From positions 43,544 to 107,543 of the forward strand of contig NZ_ACVP01000007.1 of assembly GCF_000175635.1 (NCBI RefSeq): a stretch of DNA of 64,000 nt, in the 5' to 3' direction. A model generated the notes under the pieces. That model was not told where the DNA came from, did no database searches, and saw nothing but the letters and a program-made list of their open reading frames with translations. Numbering within the stretch: the first letter of the stretch is position 1; every line of letters starts with the position of its first letter. Positions 46,448 through 54,943 of the stretch are shown piece by piece. A program made the translations under genes and the position numbers. Source of the DNA: Corynebacterium tuberculostearicum SK141 (GTDB lineage Bacteria > Actinomycetota > Actinomycetes > Mycobacteriales > Mycobacteriaceae).

Positions 46448-47370
46448 CTCCCCGCCCGCTGGCTTTCAGCCTGCAGGCTCCCGGCCTTCACGCTGGCCGG
46501 GTGCTGCGTGAGCTGTACGCCGTGCTCGGCCGCCGCGGCGCGGGCCTTGCAGTGCGCGGCCAGAATCTCATAGGACTCCCGGCCCATGAGCGCTACCAGC
46601 TCGTCCTCGTGCGATTGCCACATCGGCAGCGGGTTGGCGTGGCAGGCGGCATCCGCCGAGCAATACCAATCAAAGTCTTCGCCGCCATTGCCCCAACCGC
46701 GGCGGTCATACTCGCCAATCTGCGTGCGCAAAATCTCCTGGCCATCCGGGCGCTCTTCATAATCCTCGTAGCGGCGCAGCGGCAGCTGCCAGCACACCTC
46801 GGGTTTGACCACCGTGAGCTCCTCGCCGGTATCAACAGCCCACTGGTGCAGCGCGCAGCCCGTACCCGTTGCCCAGCCGGCGCGGTTGGCAAAAATGCAC
46901 GCGCCATCCACGATGGGTGTCTTCAGCGCCGGTTCCGGTTCGCCGTCCTCGCCGTCGAGCTCGTCCCACTCCAGCCATGGCTCCAACTCGTCCGTAGCGT
47001 CTTGCGCGAGGAACTCATCTACCCCCGCTGGGCGCAGCTGCCAATACTTGGCGGGCATGCGCGAGACGGCGTCGTAAAGCTGGTCGCGGTCTTCCTCATC
47101 GGCCATATAGGCGCCATGCACGCAGCAGCCCACCTCGGGCTGGCTCTTATCGATGCCCCGGCATGCCGACGTCCCAAATTGGCAGCTGTAGTGCGATTCC
47201 ACCCATGTCAGGTCGATGGAAAAGACGTGGTGTGGGTCGTTCGGGTTGGTAAATTCGAACCACTCCCGCGGGAAATCGGGGGCCTCTTCGCGGCCCGCTC
47301 TTATCGACGCCGCCGCGGGCGAGCTCGCGGGAAAACCTAGGTATACCGTGTCAGATTTTGGGCGATTCAC
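46444..47370 (-). CDS. Conserved cysteine-rich protein (Rv0495c-like)
   Basis: A 308-residue soluble protein without signal or membrane segment, starting with GTG. Cysteines are spaced in two sets: [15 protein letters not shown] with GCCVHGAYM near the N-terminus, and [25 protein letters not shown] and [14 protein letters not shown] in the second half. Such spacing suggests bound metal or an iron-sulfur cluster. A homologue (Rv0495c) lies near senX3-regX3 in mycobacteria. It overlaps regX3 by 4 bp, convergent. The function is unknown. Confidence 0.75.
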   Translation of the reverse strand: MNRPKSDTVYLGFPASSPAAASIRAGREEAPDFPREWFEFTNPNDPHHVFSIDLTWVESHYSCQFGTSACRGIDKSQPEVGCCVHGAYMADEEDRDQLYDAVSRMPAKYWQLRPAGVDEFLAQDATDELEPWLEWDELDGEDGEPEPALKTPIVDGACIFANRAGWATGTGCALHQWAVDTGEELTVVKPEVCWQLPLRRYEDYEERPDGQEILRTQIGEYDRRGWGNGGEDFDWYCSADAACHANPLPMWQSHEDELVALMGRESYEILAAHCKARAAAAEHGVQLTQHPASVKAGSLQAESQRAGS

Positions 47371-47391
47371 ACCTAACCACGGTAGACCTAC

Positions 47392-47397
47392 TACGCT
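47392..47397 (+). promoter_or_regulatory. Candidate -10 element for leaderless ppx
   Basis: TACGCT ends 6 nt before the GTG start, with no ribosome binding site. Confidence 0.4.
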
Positions 47398-47403
47398 ATT
47401 AGT

Positions 47404-48333
47404 GTGCGATTAGGTGTATTAGACGTCGGAAGCAATACCGTCCACCTCGTTGCGGTCGATGCCGCGACGGGCGGACGGCCCACTCCGATGAGCGATTGGA
47501 AGACCCCGCTCCGGCTGGTAGAACAGCTGGACAAGAAGGGCAACATCCATGAAAAGGGTGTAAAGAAGCTGGTCAGCGCCGTAGCGGAGGCGAGCGAGCT
47601 GGGCGATAAGCTGGGCTGCGCGGAATTTATCGCCTTTGCTACCTCGGCGGTGCGCTCCGCACCCAATTCCGAGGCCGTGCTCGATGAGGTGGAAAAGCAG
47701 ACCGGCGTACGCCTGCAGATTCTCTCTGGCGTGGAAGAAGCCCAGCTGACCTTCCTCGCTGCCCGTCGCTGGTATGGCTGGTCCGCCGGCCGTATTACCA
47801 ACCTGGACATCGGCGGCGGCTCGCTAGAGCTGTCCACCGGTACTGACGAGCACCCCGACCTTGCCTTCTCCCTCGACCTGGGCGCTGGCCGGTTGACCCA
47901 TAATTGGTTCGACACCGACCCGCCAGAGAAGAAAAAGGTAAGCGCGCTGCGCGATTTCATTGATGCGGAGCTTGAAGACGCCGCCCAGCAGATGAAGGCC
48001 ATGGGCCCCGCTGGCCTTGCCGTGGGTACCTCCAAAACCTTCCGTACGCTGGCCCGCCTGACCGGTGCCGCACCCTCGTCTGCCGGCCCATACGTCAAGC
48101 GCACGTTGACTGCACCGGGTCTGCGCCAGTTGATTTCCTTCATCTCTCGCATGACTGCGGCAGACAGAGCGGACCTAGAAGGTGTAAGTTCTAACCGATC
48201 GCACCAAATCGTTGCCGGCGCTCTGGTGGCCGAGGCATCCATGCGAGCCTTGGACATCGAGAAGCTGGAAATCTGCCCGTGGGCGCTGCGTGAGGGCGTC
48301 ATTTTGCGCCGGACCGACAAGGGATTGGAATAG
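47404..48333 (+). CDS. ppx: Ppx/GppA family exopolyphosphatase
   Basis: A 309-residue ASKHA-fold phosphatase, the short single-domain form. N-terminal phosphate loop is [17 protein letters not shown], the second is [12 protein letters not shown], and [11 protein letters not shown] lies between. It probably hydrolyses polyphosphate or pppGpp. Corynebacteria have two copies; this position corresponds to C. glutamicum ppx2. The start is a GTG. It is 9 bp before the next gene and divergent from the cysteine-rich gene. Confidence 0.88.
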   Translation: MRLGVLDVGSNTVHLVAVDAATGGRPTPMSDWKTPLRLVEQLDKKGNIHEKGVKKLVSAVAEASELGDKLGCAEFIAFATSAVRSAPNSEAVLDEVEKQTGVRLQILSGVEEAQLTFLAARRWYGWSAGRITNLDIGGGSLELSTGTDEHPDLAFSLDLGAGRLTHNWFDTDPPEKKKVSALRDFIDAELEDAAQQMKAMGPAGLAVGTSKTFRTLARLTGAAPSSAGPYVKRTLTAPGLRQLISFISRMTAADRADLEGVSSNRSHQIVAGALVAEASMRALDIEKLEICPWALREGVILRRTDKGLE

Positions 48334-48342
48334 GAAGAGATC

Positions 48343-49365
48343 ATGGCTGACAAGAACAAGTTGACCGTGGCAGAGCTGCTGGCTCGCGATAAAAAGGCCC
48401 GCGGCGAGAAGGGCGGCAAGGATGACAAGCGTTCGCGCCGCCACCGCCGCAGCTTGGATGAAGGCGGCATCTCCGTTGCCGAGCTAACCGGCAACCTCAA
48501 GAAGGTCAAGGCTTCGCCTGCAGAGGCCAAGCACACCTCCGTCTCCATCGACGAGGACGCTCCCGTCATCCGCGCCCCCAAGGCTGCCGACGCGACCGAT
48601 GCCGACGCCGCAAAGAAGTCCACCGACAAGCCAAATTCTCAGTCCGCAGCCACGACCGCCGCTCAGCCTGCCGCGCCGAAGGCTGCACCCAAGGCTGCAC
48701 CAAAGACCGCCGCAGAGGCAGCACCAAAGGCTGCTCCTAAATCCGCGGACAAGCCCGCAGCCAAGTCTGCTGCCGCTGCGGCACAGGAGGCGCCGAAGAA
48801 GAATCAGCCTTCTGCGGATGACACCGCGGTAATCCAGCGCGTGGGTAAGGCGAAGGAGGAGGATGCCAAGACTGCTGCCGCCAAGCCTGCCGGGGCTGAG
48901 GCAGCTGCCGCGAAGCCCGTTGCCGAAAAGCCGAAGGCCGACAAGGGCGCGAAGGTGGCCGGAGCGGGAGCTGCGACAGCTGGTGCTGGAGCGGCCGCTG
49001 CAGCGGCGGTGCCGGCGTCTAAGAAGGCGGGCGTCGCTAAGAATGCCGAGGAAACCGGCAACCTGCCCAAGGTCGAGGACGACGAAGAGTGGATCGAGGA
49101 AGAGCACGAGAAGCTCAACCCAGTTTCCATCCTGCTGATGATTGTCGCGGGTATCCTGCTGGCGATTGTCATCTTCAAGGGCTTTGAGATTCTGTGGGAT
49201 AGCTTCCCACGCCTGGTCGTCGCCATCCTGGCGCTGTGCGTCACCGCAATTATGGTGGGCGTGACGCACGCCCTGCGCACCGCGCGCGACGGGTTCTCTA
49301 TGTTCCTGGCCGGCTTTACCGGCCTCGTCCTTACCTTCGGCCCGCTGCTGTTGGTTATGCTCTAA
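48343..49365 (+). CDS. Ala/Lys-rich low-complexity membrane protein
   Basis: A 340-residue protein. Residues about 1-235 are low complexity (repeats such as [19 protein letters not shown]), rich in Ala, Lys and Pro, with a conserved N-terminus [20 protein letters not shown]. Residues 260-340 hold two or three membrane segments ([55 protein letters not shown]). The topology suggests a flexible cytoplasmic arm. It sits 9 bp after ppx and before proC, the C. glutamicum cg0489 position. The function is unknown. Confidence 0.75.
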   Translation: MADKNKLTVAELLARDKKARGEKGGKDDKRSRRHRRSLDEGGISVAELTGNLKKVKASPAEAKHTSVSIDEDAPVIRAPKAADATDADAAKKSTDKPNSQSAATTAAQPAAPKAAPKAAPKTAAEAAPKAAPKSADKPAAKSAAAAAQEAPKKNQPSADDTAVIQRVGKAKEEDAKTAAAKPAGAEAAAAKPVAEKPKADKGAKVAGAGAATAGAGAAAAAAVPASKKAGVAKNAEETGNLPKVEDDEEWIEEEHEKLNPVSILLMIVAGILLAIVIFKGFEILWDSFPRLVVAILALCVTAIMVGVTHALRTARDGFSMFLAGFTGLVLTFGPLLLVML

Positions 49366-49382
49366 GCCCCCGCTTGTCGACG

Positions 49383-49410
49383 CCCCGGTTACCCCACGTG
49401 GTAGCCGGGG
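49383..49410 (+). terminator. Terminator before proC
   Basis: CCCCGGTTAC and GTAGCCGGGG form a stem with one mismatch around CCCACGTG. TTCCGCATTTTT follows. Confidence 0.65.
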
Positions 49411-49437
49411 TTCCGCATTTTTGGCATGGTGGAGGCT

Positions 49438-50229
49438 ATGACAAAGATTGCAATTTTAGGCGGCGGACAAATCGGTGAGGCTTTGACCTCGGGACTCGTA
49501 GCATCGGGCTTTGCGGGCTCGGATATCACGGTCACCAACCGCACCGAATCCCGCAGCAAGGAACTTCAGGACGCTTATGGCGTCGCCACCACCAGCGATA
49601 ATGCGGCGGCGGTAGACGGCGCGGATTATATCTTCGCGTGTGTGAAGCCCTACGCCATCCTGGATCTGCTCGAAGGCCTTGAACCAGCCAAGGATGCCGT
49701 GGTGGTGTCCATGGCCGCGGGCCTGACGCTCGAGCAGCTGCAGGGAGCGGCGGGCGAAGGCGTGCCGGTGGTGCGCGTTATGCCCAATACCCCCATGTTG
49801 GTGCGCCGCGGCATGTGCACCTGCGCGGCCGGTGAGCACGTGAGCGACGCCCAGATGGACGGCGTGCGCGAGCTGTTGGAGGCCGTAGGCGAGGTGGCGG
49901 TCATCCCGGAGAAGAATATCGACGCCGCCACCGCGCTGGCAGGCTCCTCGCCGGCCTATTTCTTCCTCGTGGCAGAAGCGCTTGTCGATGCCGGCGTGCA
50001 GCTCGGCCTTCCCCGCGACGTCGCTGAGAAGCTTGCCGCCCAGGCCGCAGCCGGCTCCGGTGAAATGCTGGCTAGCTCCGGCCGCTCGGCCACCCAGCTG
50101 CGCGCTGGCGTAACTTCGCCGGGCGGTACTACCGCGGCCGCTGTCCGCGAGCTGGAGGAGTCCGGCCTGCGCGGCGCGTTCTACCGCGCGGCAGAGGCCT
50201 GCTCCGATAAGGCCAAGGAGCTCGGCTAG
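49438..50229 (+). CDS. proC: Pyrroline-5-carboxylate reductase
   Basis: A 263-residue NADPH enzyme that performs the last step of proline synthesis. The N-terminal loop is IAILGGGQIGEAL, with VVRVMPNTPMLVRRGM and the C-terminal signature SPGGTTAAAVRELEESGLRGAF (landmark SPGGTTAAAVRELEE). I chose the ATG at 49438 because homology starts at once; an ATG at 49426 would add four residues. GGAGG is unusually close (2 nt) to the chosen start, which leaves some doubt. Confidence 0.93.
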   Translation: MTKIAILGGGQIGEALTSGLVASGFAGSDITVTNRTESRSKELQDAYGVATTSDNAAAVDGADYIFACVKPYAILDLLEGLEPAKDAVVVSMAAGLTLEQLQGAAGEGVPVVRVMPNTPMLVRRGMCTCAAGEHVSDAQMDGVRELLEAVGEVAVIPEKNIDAATALAGSSPAYFFLVAEALVDAGVQLGLPRDVAEKLAAQAAAGSGEMLASSGRSATQLRAGVTSPGGTTAAAVRELEESGLRGAFYRAAEACSDKAKELG

Positions 50230-50454
50230 CGCCGCCGTGTGCGACCTCCCCGTGGTGGGGGTGTACCCACCCGAGAGTGTTGGGGCGGGTGTTAAGCAGC
50301 GCTTTTGGGGGAAACCCTAATGAATGCTGTGAAAAAATTTGGCACTTGGGTCGCATTAGTCACATGTTTCACGATAGGCTAGGGCAAGCACGTGCGTGAA
50401 GTCCTGTGGGAGGGGAAGCCTACAGCGCGTAACGAGCTGAAGGGTTAGATATAT

Positions 50455-50643
50455 ATGGCAAATGAAGAAAAGGGAACCTTTCTGACGATCGCGGAGGTCG
50501 CCGAGATTATGCGCGTCTCCAAAATGACCGTCTACCGTTTGGTTCACGCAGGCGAAATGCCGGCTGTTCGCGTCGGACGCTCCTTCCGCGTTCACGAGTC
50601 TGCCGTCAACGAGTACTTGGAGGCTTCCGTTTACGGAGCCTAG
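50455..50643 (+). CDS. BldC-like small MerR/excisionase-type DNA-binding protein
   Basis: A 62-residue protein that is nearly all winged helix (FLTIAEVAEIMRVSKMTVYRLVHAGEMPAVRVGRSFRV). Such proteins are conserved after proC in actinobacteria (Rv0500A) and resemble Streptomyces BldC, a developmental regulator. A strong hairpin terminator lies 15 bp downstream. The 225-bp region upstream has no gene; it contains an AT-rich stretch around 50320-50390 likely to hold the promoter. Confidence 0.88.
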   Translation: MANEEKGTFLTIAEVAEIMRVSKMTVYRLVHAGEMPAVRVGRSFRVHESAVNEYLEASVYGA

Positions 50644-50658
50644 GCTCGCGCCGCACAG

Positions 50659-50707
50659 ACAGCGCCCACCTCTGTTGGCCCTCGAGGTCAGCGGTGGTGG
50701 GCGCTGT
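50659..50707 (+). terminator. Terminator of the BldC-like gene
   Basis: The 12-bp arms ACAGCGCCCACC and GGTGGGCGCTGT are perfect. TTGTTTCT follows. Confidence 0.85.
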
Positions 50708-50893
50708 TGTTTCTCACTGTTGTTGTCGCGGGCCCTTTTTGGTCACGGGCTGGGTGCTGGGTAAGATGGTGTGCATTCGTGTCGGCTCGCTGATGTGGCC
50801 CGCGGTCTGTGTGGCCACGGCGGCAAGAGTGCACCTTCGCCGTTTTAGCGCTGACAAGTTTGACAGTACGTACTACACGAAAGTGAGGACTCC

Positions 50894-50995
50894 ATGGGTT
50901 CCGTCATTAAGAAGCGCCGCAAGCGCATGTCCAAGAAGAAGCACCGCAAGATGCTGCGCCGCACCCGCGTGCAGCGCCGTAAGCTGGGCAAGTAA
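50894..50995 (+). CDS. 33-residue ribosomal protein bS22 (AURKAIP1/COX24-type)
   Basis: A 33-residue protein, [20 protein letters not shown] followed by [13 protein letters not shown]. Over half the residues are Lys or Arg. This is the actinobacterial bS22 (Rv0500B), a small subunit ribosomal protein. It falls below usual gene-length limits. Its RBS is GTGAGGA and a clean terminator follows 18 bp later. The 150-bp upstream stretch contains TAAGAT near 50763 and TTGACA near 50859 as possible promoter parts. Confidence 0.92.
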   Translation: MGSVIKKRRKRMSKKKHRKMLRRTRVQRRKLGK

Positions 50996-51013
50996 ACCCC
51001 AGCCCGCTTCTTG

Positions 51014-51040
51014 CCCTCCGCCATTGTGCGGAGGGTTTTT
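51014..51040 (+). terminator. Terminator of the bS22 gene
   Basis: A 7-bp stem (CCCTCCG with CGGAGGG, 8-nt loop) is followed by five T residues. Confidence 0.9.
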
Positions 51041-51070
51041 GCATGCTTGCCGACGTTTCCTCAGCGCCCG

Positions 51071-52108
51071 CTACCGCCGGTAGTAGCGCCAGCCGCCATA
51101 GGAAAAGGCGGCGGTGGCCAGCGCAGGGAGGCCATAGGTGCGGATGGCGCGGCGCACGGAGCGATAGTCGCGCACCAGCCAGCCGCGGTCGCCAGCAATA
51201 TCGCGCAGCTTGCGGTCTGGGTTAATGGCCACGGCGGTGCCGACCATGGACAGCATCGGCACATCGTTGGCCGAATCCGAATACGCGGTGCAGCGCGAGA
51301 GGTCGAGGCCTTCGATGGTAGCGAGCGCGGCCACGGCGTGCTTTTTGCCGGGCCCGTGGAGGATATCGCCGACCAGCCGGCCGGTGAATTTGCCGTCCTT
51401 GACCTCCGCGACGGTGCCGAGCGCGCCCGTAAACCCGAAGCGCCGGGCGAGCACCTGTGCCAGCTGGACCGGCGTGGCGGTGACCAGCCATACCTGCTGG
51501 CCGGCGGCTAGGTGCATCTCCGCGAGCTGCGTGGTGCCGGGGTAGGCGCGGCGGGCTAGCGAGGCATCCACGATCTCCTCGCACAAATCCACCAGCTCGT
51601 CGACGCTGCGGCCTTTGACAAACTCCAGTGCCTGCGCGCGGCCGGCGGCCACGTCCTTGGCATTTTCGCTGCCGGAGACGCGGAACTTGAGCTGCTTCCA
51701 CGCAATCGGCAGGATTTCAGAAAGACGGAAGTAGCGCTTGCGCGCCAAGCCAAAGGCGAATTCCACGAGGGAAGAGCCTTGGATGAGGGTGTTGTCGACG
51801 TCGAAAAACGCTGCCGCGCCCACATCCACCGGCACGTCCGGGTCCTGGGCGGTGATGCGCTGCGCGCCAGCCGCGTCATAGGAGCCGGTCACCGAGTCCA
51901 CGCCGGAGGCAAAATCCTCCAACTCCAGCCCGAATTCCTCCAGCGCCGCGGCGGCCGCGGCTTCACCGGCGGTGCGCTGCGATTCCTCGTCCAACGGGGC
52001 GAGCGCCTGGGTCTCCAAGAAATTGCGCAGGTTACCGCGCGAGGCGGTCCAATTGGCCAAGAAGTCGCGGGGGGATTCGGGGAACCCTGGGGGAGTGGTA
52101 GCGGACAC
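51071..52108 (-). CDS. HAD-IB family phosphatase (SerB1-like)
   Basis: A 345-residue HAD hydrolase. The nucleophile motif is [18 protein letters not shown] at about residue 100, motif II is [19 protein letters not shown] (Ser replaced by Thr) and motif III/IV is [11 protein letters not shown]. It ends with Arg/Tyr-rich residues after a short hydrophobic segment. The related Rv0505c is annotated SerB1, but phosphoserine specificity is not proven. Start: I prefer GTG at 52108; a TTG at 52132 is possible. An N-terminal region of about 85 residues rich in Ala and Glu is not part of the HAD core. Confidence 0.82.
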   Translation of the reverse strand: MSATTPPGFPESPRDFLANWTASRGNLRNFLETQALAPLDEESQRTAGEAAAAAALEEFGLELEDFASGVDSVTGSYDAAGAQRITAQDPDVPVDVGAAAFFDVDNTLIQGSSLVEFAFGLARKRYFRLSEILPIAWKQLKFRVSGSENAKDVAAGRAQALEFVKGRSVDELVDLCEEIVDASLARRAYPGTTQLAEMHLAAGQQVWLVTATPVQLAQVLARRFGFTGALGTVAEVKDGKFTGRLVGDILHGPGKKHAVAALATIEGLDLSRCTAYSDSANDVPMLSMVGTAVAINPDRKLRDIAGDRGWLVRDYRSVRRAIRTYGLPALATAAFSYGGWRYYRR

Positions 52109-52196
52109 GAGTGGGACAAACAGCTTTCGCAAATGCGGGGTGGACTAACGTGTCCATAGTAATGGTTTCGACCGCCGCCGTCCTTGTGAGGAGAAA

Positions 52197-52439
52197 ATGT
52201 CCCAGCATCTCGTCGAGCTCATGGTGCGCACCACCTGCGGTTCTTGCGCGCGCGTGAGGGAGCAGATCACCCCCGTCGTCAAGCAGGCAGGCGCGGAGCT
52301 TGCCGTGCGTAACGTGGATGAGCACGCGGAGCTGGCCATGGAGTTCGGTGACCGCGTGCCCGTTGTGGTCATCGACGGCGAAGAGTTTGCTTGCTGGGAA
52401 GTAGACAACGAGGAGTTAGCGGCCGAGCTGGCTGGTTGA
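52197..52439 (+). CDS. Glutaredoxin-like thioredoxin-fold protein
   Basis: An 80-residue thioredoxin-fold protein with a CGSC redox motif (RTTCGSCARV) and cis-proline region RVPVVVIDGEEFACWEVD. It resembles the DUF836/glutaredoxin-like proteins that precede hemA in actinobacteria (Rv0508). In a mycothiol organism it may act as a mycoredoxin-like reductant, which is inference. It is 73 bp upstream of hemA and is probably first of the hem transcript or separate. Confidence 0.85.
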   Translation: MSQHLVELMVRTTCGSCARVREQITPVVKQAGAELAVRNVDEHAELAMEFGDRVPVVVIDGEEFACWEVDNEELAAELAG

Positions 52440-52512
52440 TTCGGGATCCGCGACACCGACGGGTAGTCTTTTGGAGGATTAAAATCAATCAAAGGGTTGA
52501 GGAGTGTTGTGC

Positions 52513-53847
52513 ATGAGCGTGCTCGTCGTGGGCATGTCCCACCAGTCGGCGCCGGTGGCGCTGCTGGAAAAGCTGAGCATGGATAGTGCGGTCCAGGATT
52601 CCGCCTGCGGGCAACTCGTGGCGGCCGAGCCACTTTCAGAGGCCATGATTATCTCCACCTGCAACCGCATGGAGGTCTACACCGTCACCAACTCCTTCCA
52701 CGCCGGCGTGCAGGAAGTCGTGCGCGTGCTCACCCAGGTGTCGGGCGTGGGCGAGCAGGAGCTGCGCAACTACCTCTACGTGCGCTATGCCGACGCCGCG
52801 GCCGAGCACCTGATGTCCGTGACCTCCGGCCTGGATTCCATGGTGGTGGGCGAGCAGCAGATCATCGGCCAGGTGCGCAGCGCCTACCAGTCCGCCTCCG
52901 AGCAGGGCACGGTCGGCCCGCGCATCCACGCACTGGCGCAGGCCGCGCTACGGGCCGGCAAGCGCGTCCACTCCGAGACCGATATCGACGAAGCCGGCGC
53001 CTCCATGGTGTCCTTCGCCTTCGACCAGGCCCTGCAGCGCCTCGACGCCGGGGACCTGACCGGCAAGACCGCGCTGATCCTTGGTGCGGGCGCCATGGCA
53101 TCCCTCGCCGCCACCCACGCCGGCCGGCTGGGGGTTAAGGAGCTGGTGCTGGCCAACCGCACCCGCGAGCGCGCCGAGCGCCTAGCCAGCCACGCCGAGG
53201 AGGCGGGCGTTGCCACCCGCGTCGTGGACTTTGCTGAGCGCGCCGCCGCGCTTTCCGACGTCGACCTTGCCATCTCCGCCACCGGCGCCGATAACTTCAC
53301 CATCGAGGCCGCCGACCTCCCCGCCGGCCGCGATCTCATGCTCATCGATCTCTCCCTGCCGCGCGATATCGACGATGCCGCCGCCGCGGCCGAGGGCGTG
53401 GACTTGGTCAATATCGAGCGCCTGAGCAAATCACTCTCGGCCGCCTCCACCGATCTCGCGGCCGGCACCAGCCCGCACGCACAGGCCCGCCACATCGTCG
53501 ACGAGGAACTTGCGGCCTATACCTCGGCCCAGCGCGTGCGCGACGTCGCCCCGGCCGTAAGCGCCCTGCACCGCCGCGCGGCCGATCTCGTCGAGTGCGA
53601 GACCGCGCGCCTGCAACACAAGCACCCCGAGCTCGCGGGCAAGCAGCTCGAGGACGTGCAGCGCGCGCTCAAGCGCGTGGCCGATAAGCTGCTCCATGAA
53701 CCGACGGTGCGGGCGAAGAAGCTGGCGGCGTCGGAAAGCAGTGTCAGCAGCGAAAGCGCCCTGCAGGAACTCTTTGGCCTGCAGCTGGAAGGCTCCGGTG
53801 TGTCCGTGGCCGTCAATGAACTGCCCACCATGACTAAGGAGGCCTAA
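52513..53847 (+). CDS. hemA: Glutamyl-tRNA reductase
   Basis: A 444-residue enzyme that reduces glutamyl-tRNA to glutamate-1-semialdehyde, the first committed step of heme synthesis by the C5 pathway. The thioester cysteine is in IISTCNRMEVY. GLDSMVVGEQQIIGQV, the NADPH loop ILGAGAMASLAA and the C-terminal dimerisation region are present. I chose ATG 52513, with GGAG 8 nt upstream; an earlier TTG is weaker. hemC follows directly. Confidence 0.95.
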   Translation: MSVLVVGMSHQSAPVALLEKLSMDSAVQDSACGQLVAAEPLSEAMIISTCNRMEVYTVTNSFHAGVQEVVRVLTQVSGVGEQELRNYLYVRYADAAAEHLMSVTSGLDSMVVGEQQIIGQVRSAYQSASEQGTVGPRIHALAQAALRAGKRVHSETDIDEAGASMVSFAFDQALQRLDAGDLTGKTALILGAGAMASLAATHAGRLGVKELVLANRTRERAERLASHAEEAGVATRVVDFAERAAALSDVDLAISATGADNFTIEAADLPAGRDLMLIDLSLPRDIDDAAAAAEGVDLVNIERLSKSLSAASTDLAAGTSPHAQARHIVDEELAAYTSAQRVRDVAPAVSALHRRAADLVECETARLQHKHPELAGKQLEDVQRALKRVADKLLHEPTVRAKKLAASESSVSSESALQELFGLQLEGSGVSVAVNELPTMTKEA

Positions 53848-54735
53848 ATGTTTCAGATTGGTACCCGCGGCTCCAAGCTCGCCACCACCCAGGCCGGCCA
53901 TGTGCGCGATTGGCTTATCGACGCCGGCTTTGACTCCCAACTCCACATCGTCACCACCGCCGGCGACGTCAACATGGCGCCCGTCGAGCGCATCGGCGTC
54001 GGCGTATTTACCCAGGCGCTGCGCGAGGCTCTCTATGCCGGCGAGTGCGATATTGCCGTGCACTCCTTTAAGGACCTGCCCACCGCGCCCGATGAACGCT
54101 TCCGCCTCGTCGTGCCGCAGCGCCAGGATTCCCGCGAAGCGCTCGTCGCCCGCGATGGCCTGAGCCTGGCGCAGCTGCCGCAGGGCGCGCGCGTGGGCAC
54201 CTCCGCCCCGCGCCGCATCTCCCAGCTGGCCGCCCTCCGCCCGGACCTGGAGATTCGCCCGCTGCGCGGCAATATCGATACCCGCATGTCCAAGGTCACC
54301 GACGGCGAGCTCGACGCCGTCCTGCTGGCCTACGCCGGCCTGCTGCGCGGCGGCTACGCGGACCGCGCCACCGAAATCTTCGAACCCTCCGTCTTCATGC
54401 CGGCGCCGGCCCAAGGCGCACTCGCCATCGAGGCCGTGGCCGGCACCGAGGCCGCCGCGGCCCTAGACGCCATTGTCGACGACCGCGCCTCGGCCGCCGC
54501 TGCTGGTGAGCGCGCCGTGCTGGCCCGCCTCGAGGCCGGCTGTACCGCGCCGGTGGCCGCCACCTCGCGCTGGGACGGCGACCAGCTCACCGTGCGCGGC
54601 GGCGTCTTCGCACTCGACGGATCCCGCCAGCTCACCGCCACCGCCTCCGGCTCCGCGGCCGAAGCCGCCGATCTTGGCGCGCGCATCTCGGACGAGCTTT
54701 TCGCCGGTGGCGCGGCCGAGCTGCTGGGCAAGTAA
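53848..54735 (+). CDS. hemC: Hydroxymethylbilane synthase (porphobilinogen deaminase)
   Basis: A 295-residue enzyme that joins four porphobilinogen units. [15 protein letters not shown] starts the chain. [33 protein letters not shown] and the cofactor cysteine in [10 protein letters not shown] are all present. The ATG is the base after the hemA stop, with AAGGAGG inside hemA's last codons. A 208-bp gap with two hairpins separates it from hemD. Confidence 0.95.
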   Translation: MFQIGTRGSKLATTQAGHVRDWLIDAGFDSQLHIVTTAGDVNMAPVERIGVGVFTQALREALYAGECDIAVHSFKDLPTAPDERFRLVVPQRQDSREALVARDGLSLAQLPQGARVGTSAPRRISQLAALRPDLEIRPLRGNIDTRMSKVTDGELDAVLLAYAGLLRGGYADRATEIFEPSVFMPAPAQGALAIEAVAGTEAAAALDAIVDDRASAAAAGERAVLARLEAGCTAPVAATSRWDGDQLTVRGGVFALDGSRQLTATASGSAAEAADLGARISDELFAGGAAELLGK

Positions 54736-54777
54736 TTTCGCCTTTAGGCGCTAATAATTTAAGGTGTAGATACCACA

Positions 54778-54839
54778 GATCATTGTCCCGCAATGATCCG
54801 GCCCCCTTTAAGGGCATCCCAGGACGCAAGGCCTGGGAT
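54778..54839 (+). terminator. Two hairpins between hemC and cobA/hemD
   Basis: GATCATTG pairs with CAATGATC (54778-54798). ATCCCAGG pairs with CCTGGGAT (54816-54839), followed by TTTTGG. The second resembles a weak terminator or attenuator inside an otherwise tight gene cluster. The 208-bp gap 54736-54943 contains no gene. Confidence 0.45.
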
Positions 54840-54943
54840 TTTGGCCGTTAAGACCGTGTCACCCACCGCCGGCGCGGGGAACCACACCGCATGCGATCAT
54901 GTCCGTGCGCGGTGCCGCGCGCCCGATTTTAGAAAAGAACTTT

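Noticed and set aside
50761..51083. Plus-strand frame overlapping the bS22 gene
   Set aside because: It is in another frame than the conserved 33-residue ribosomal protein and runs through its terminator.
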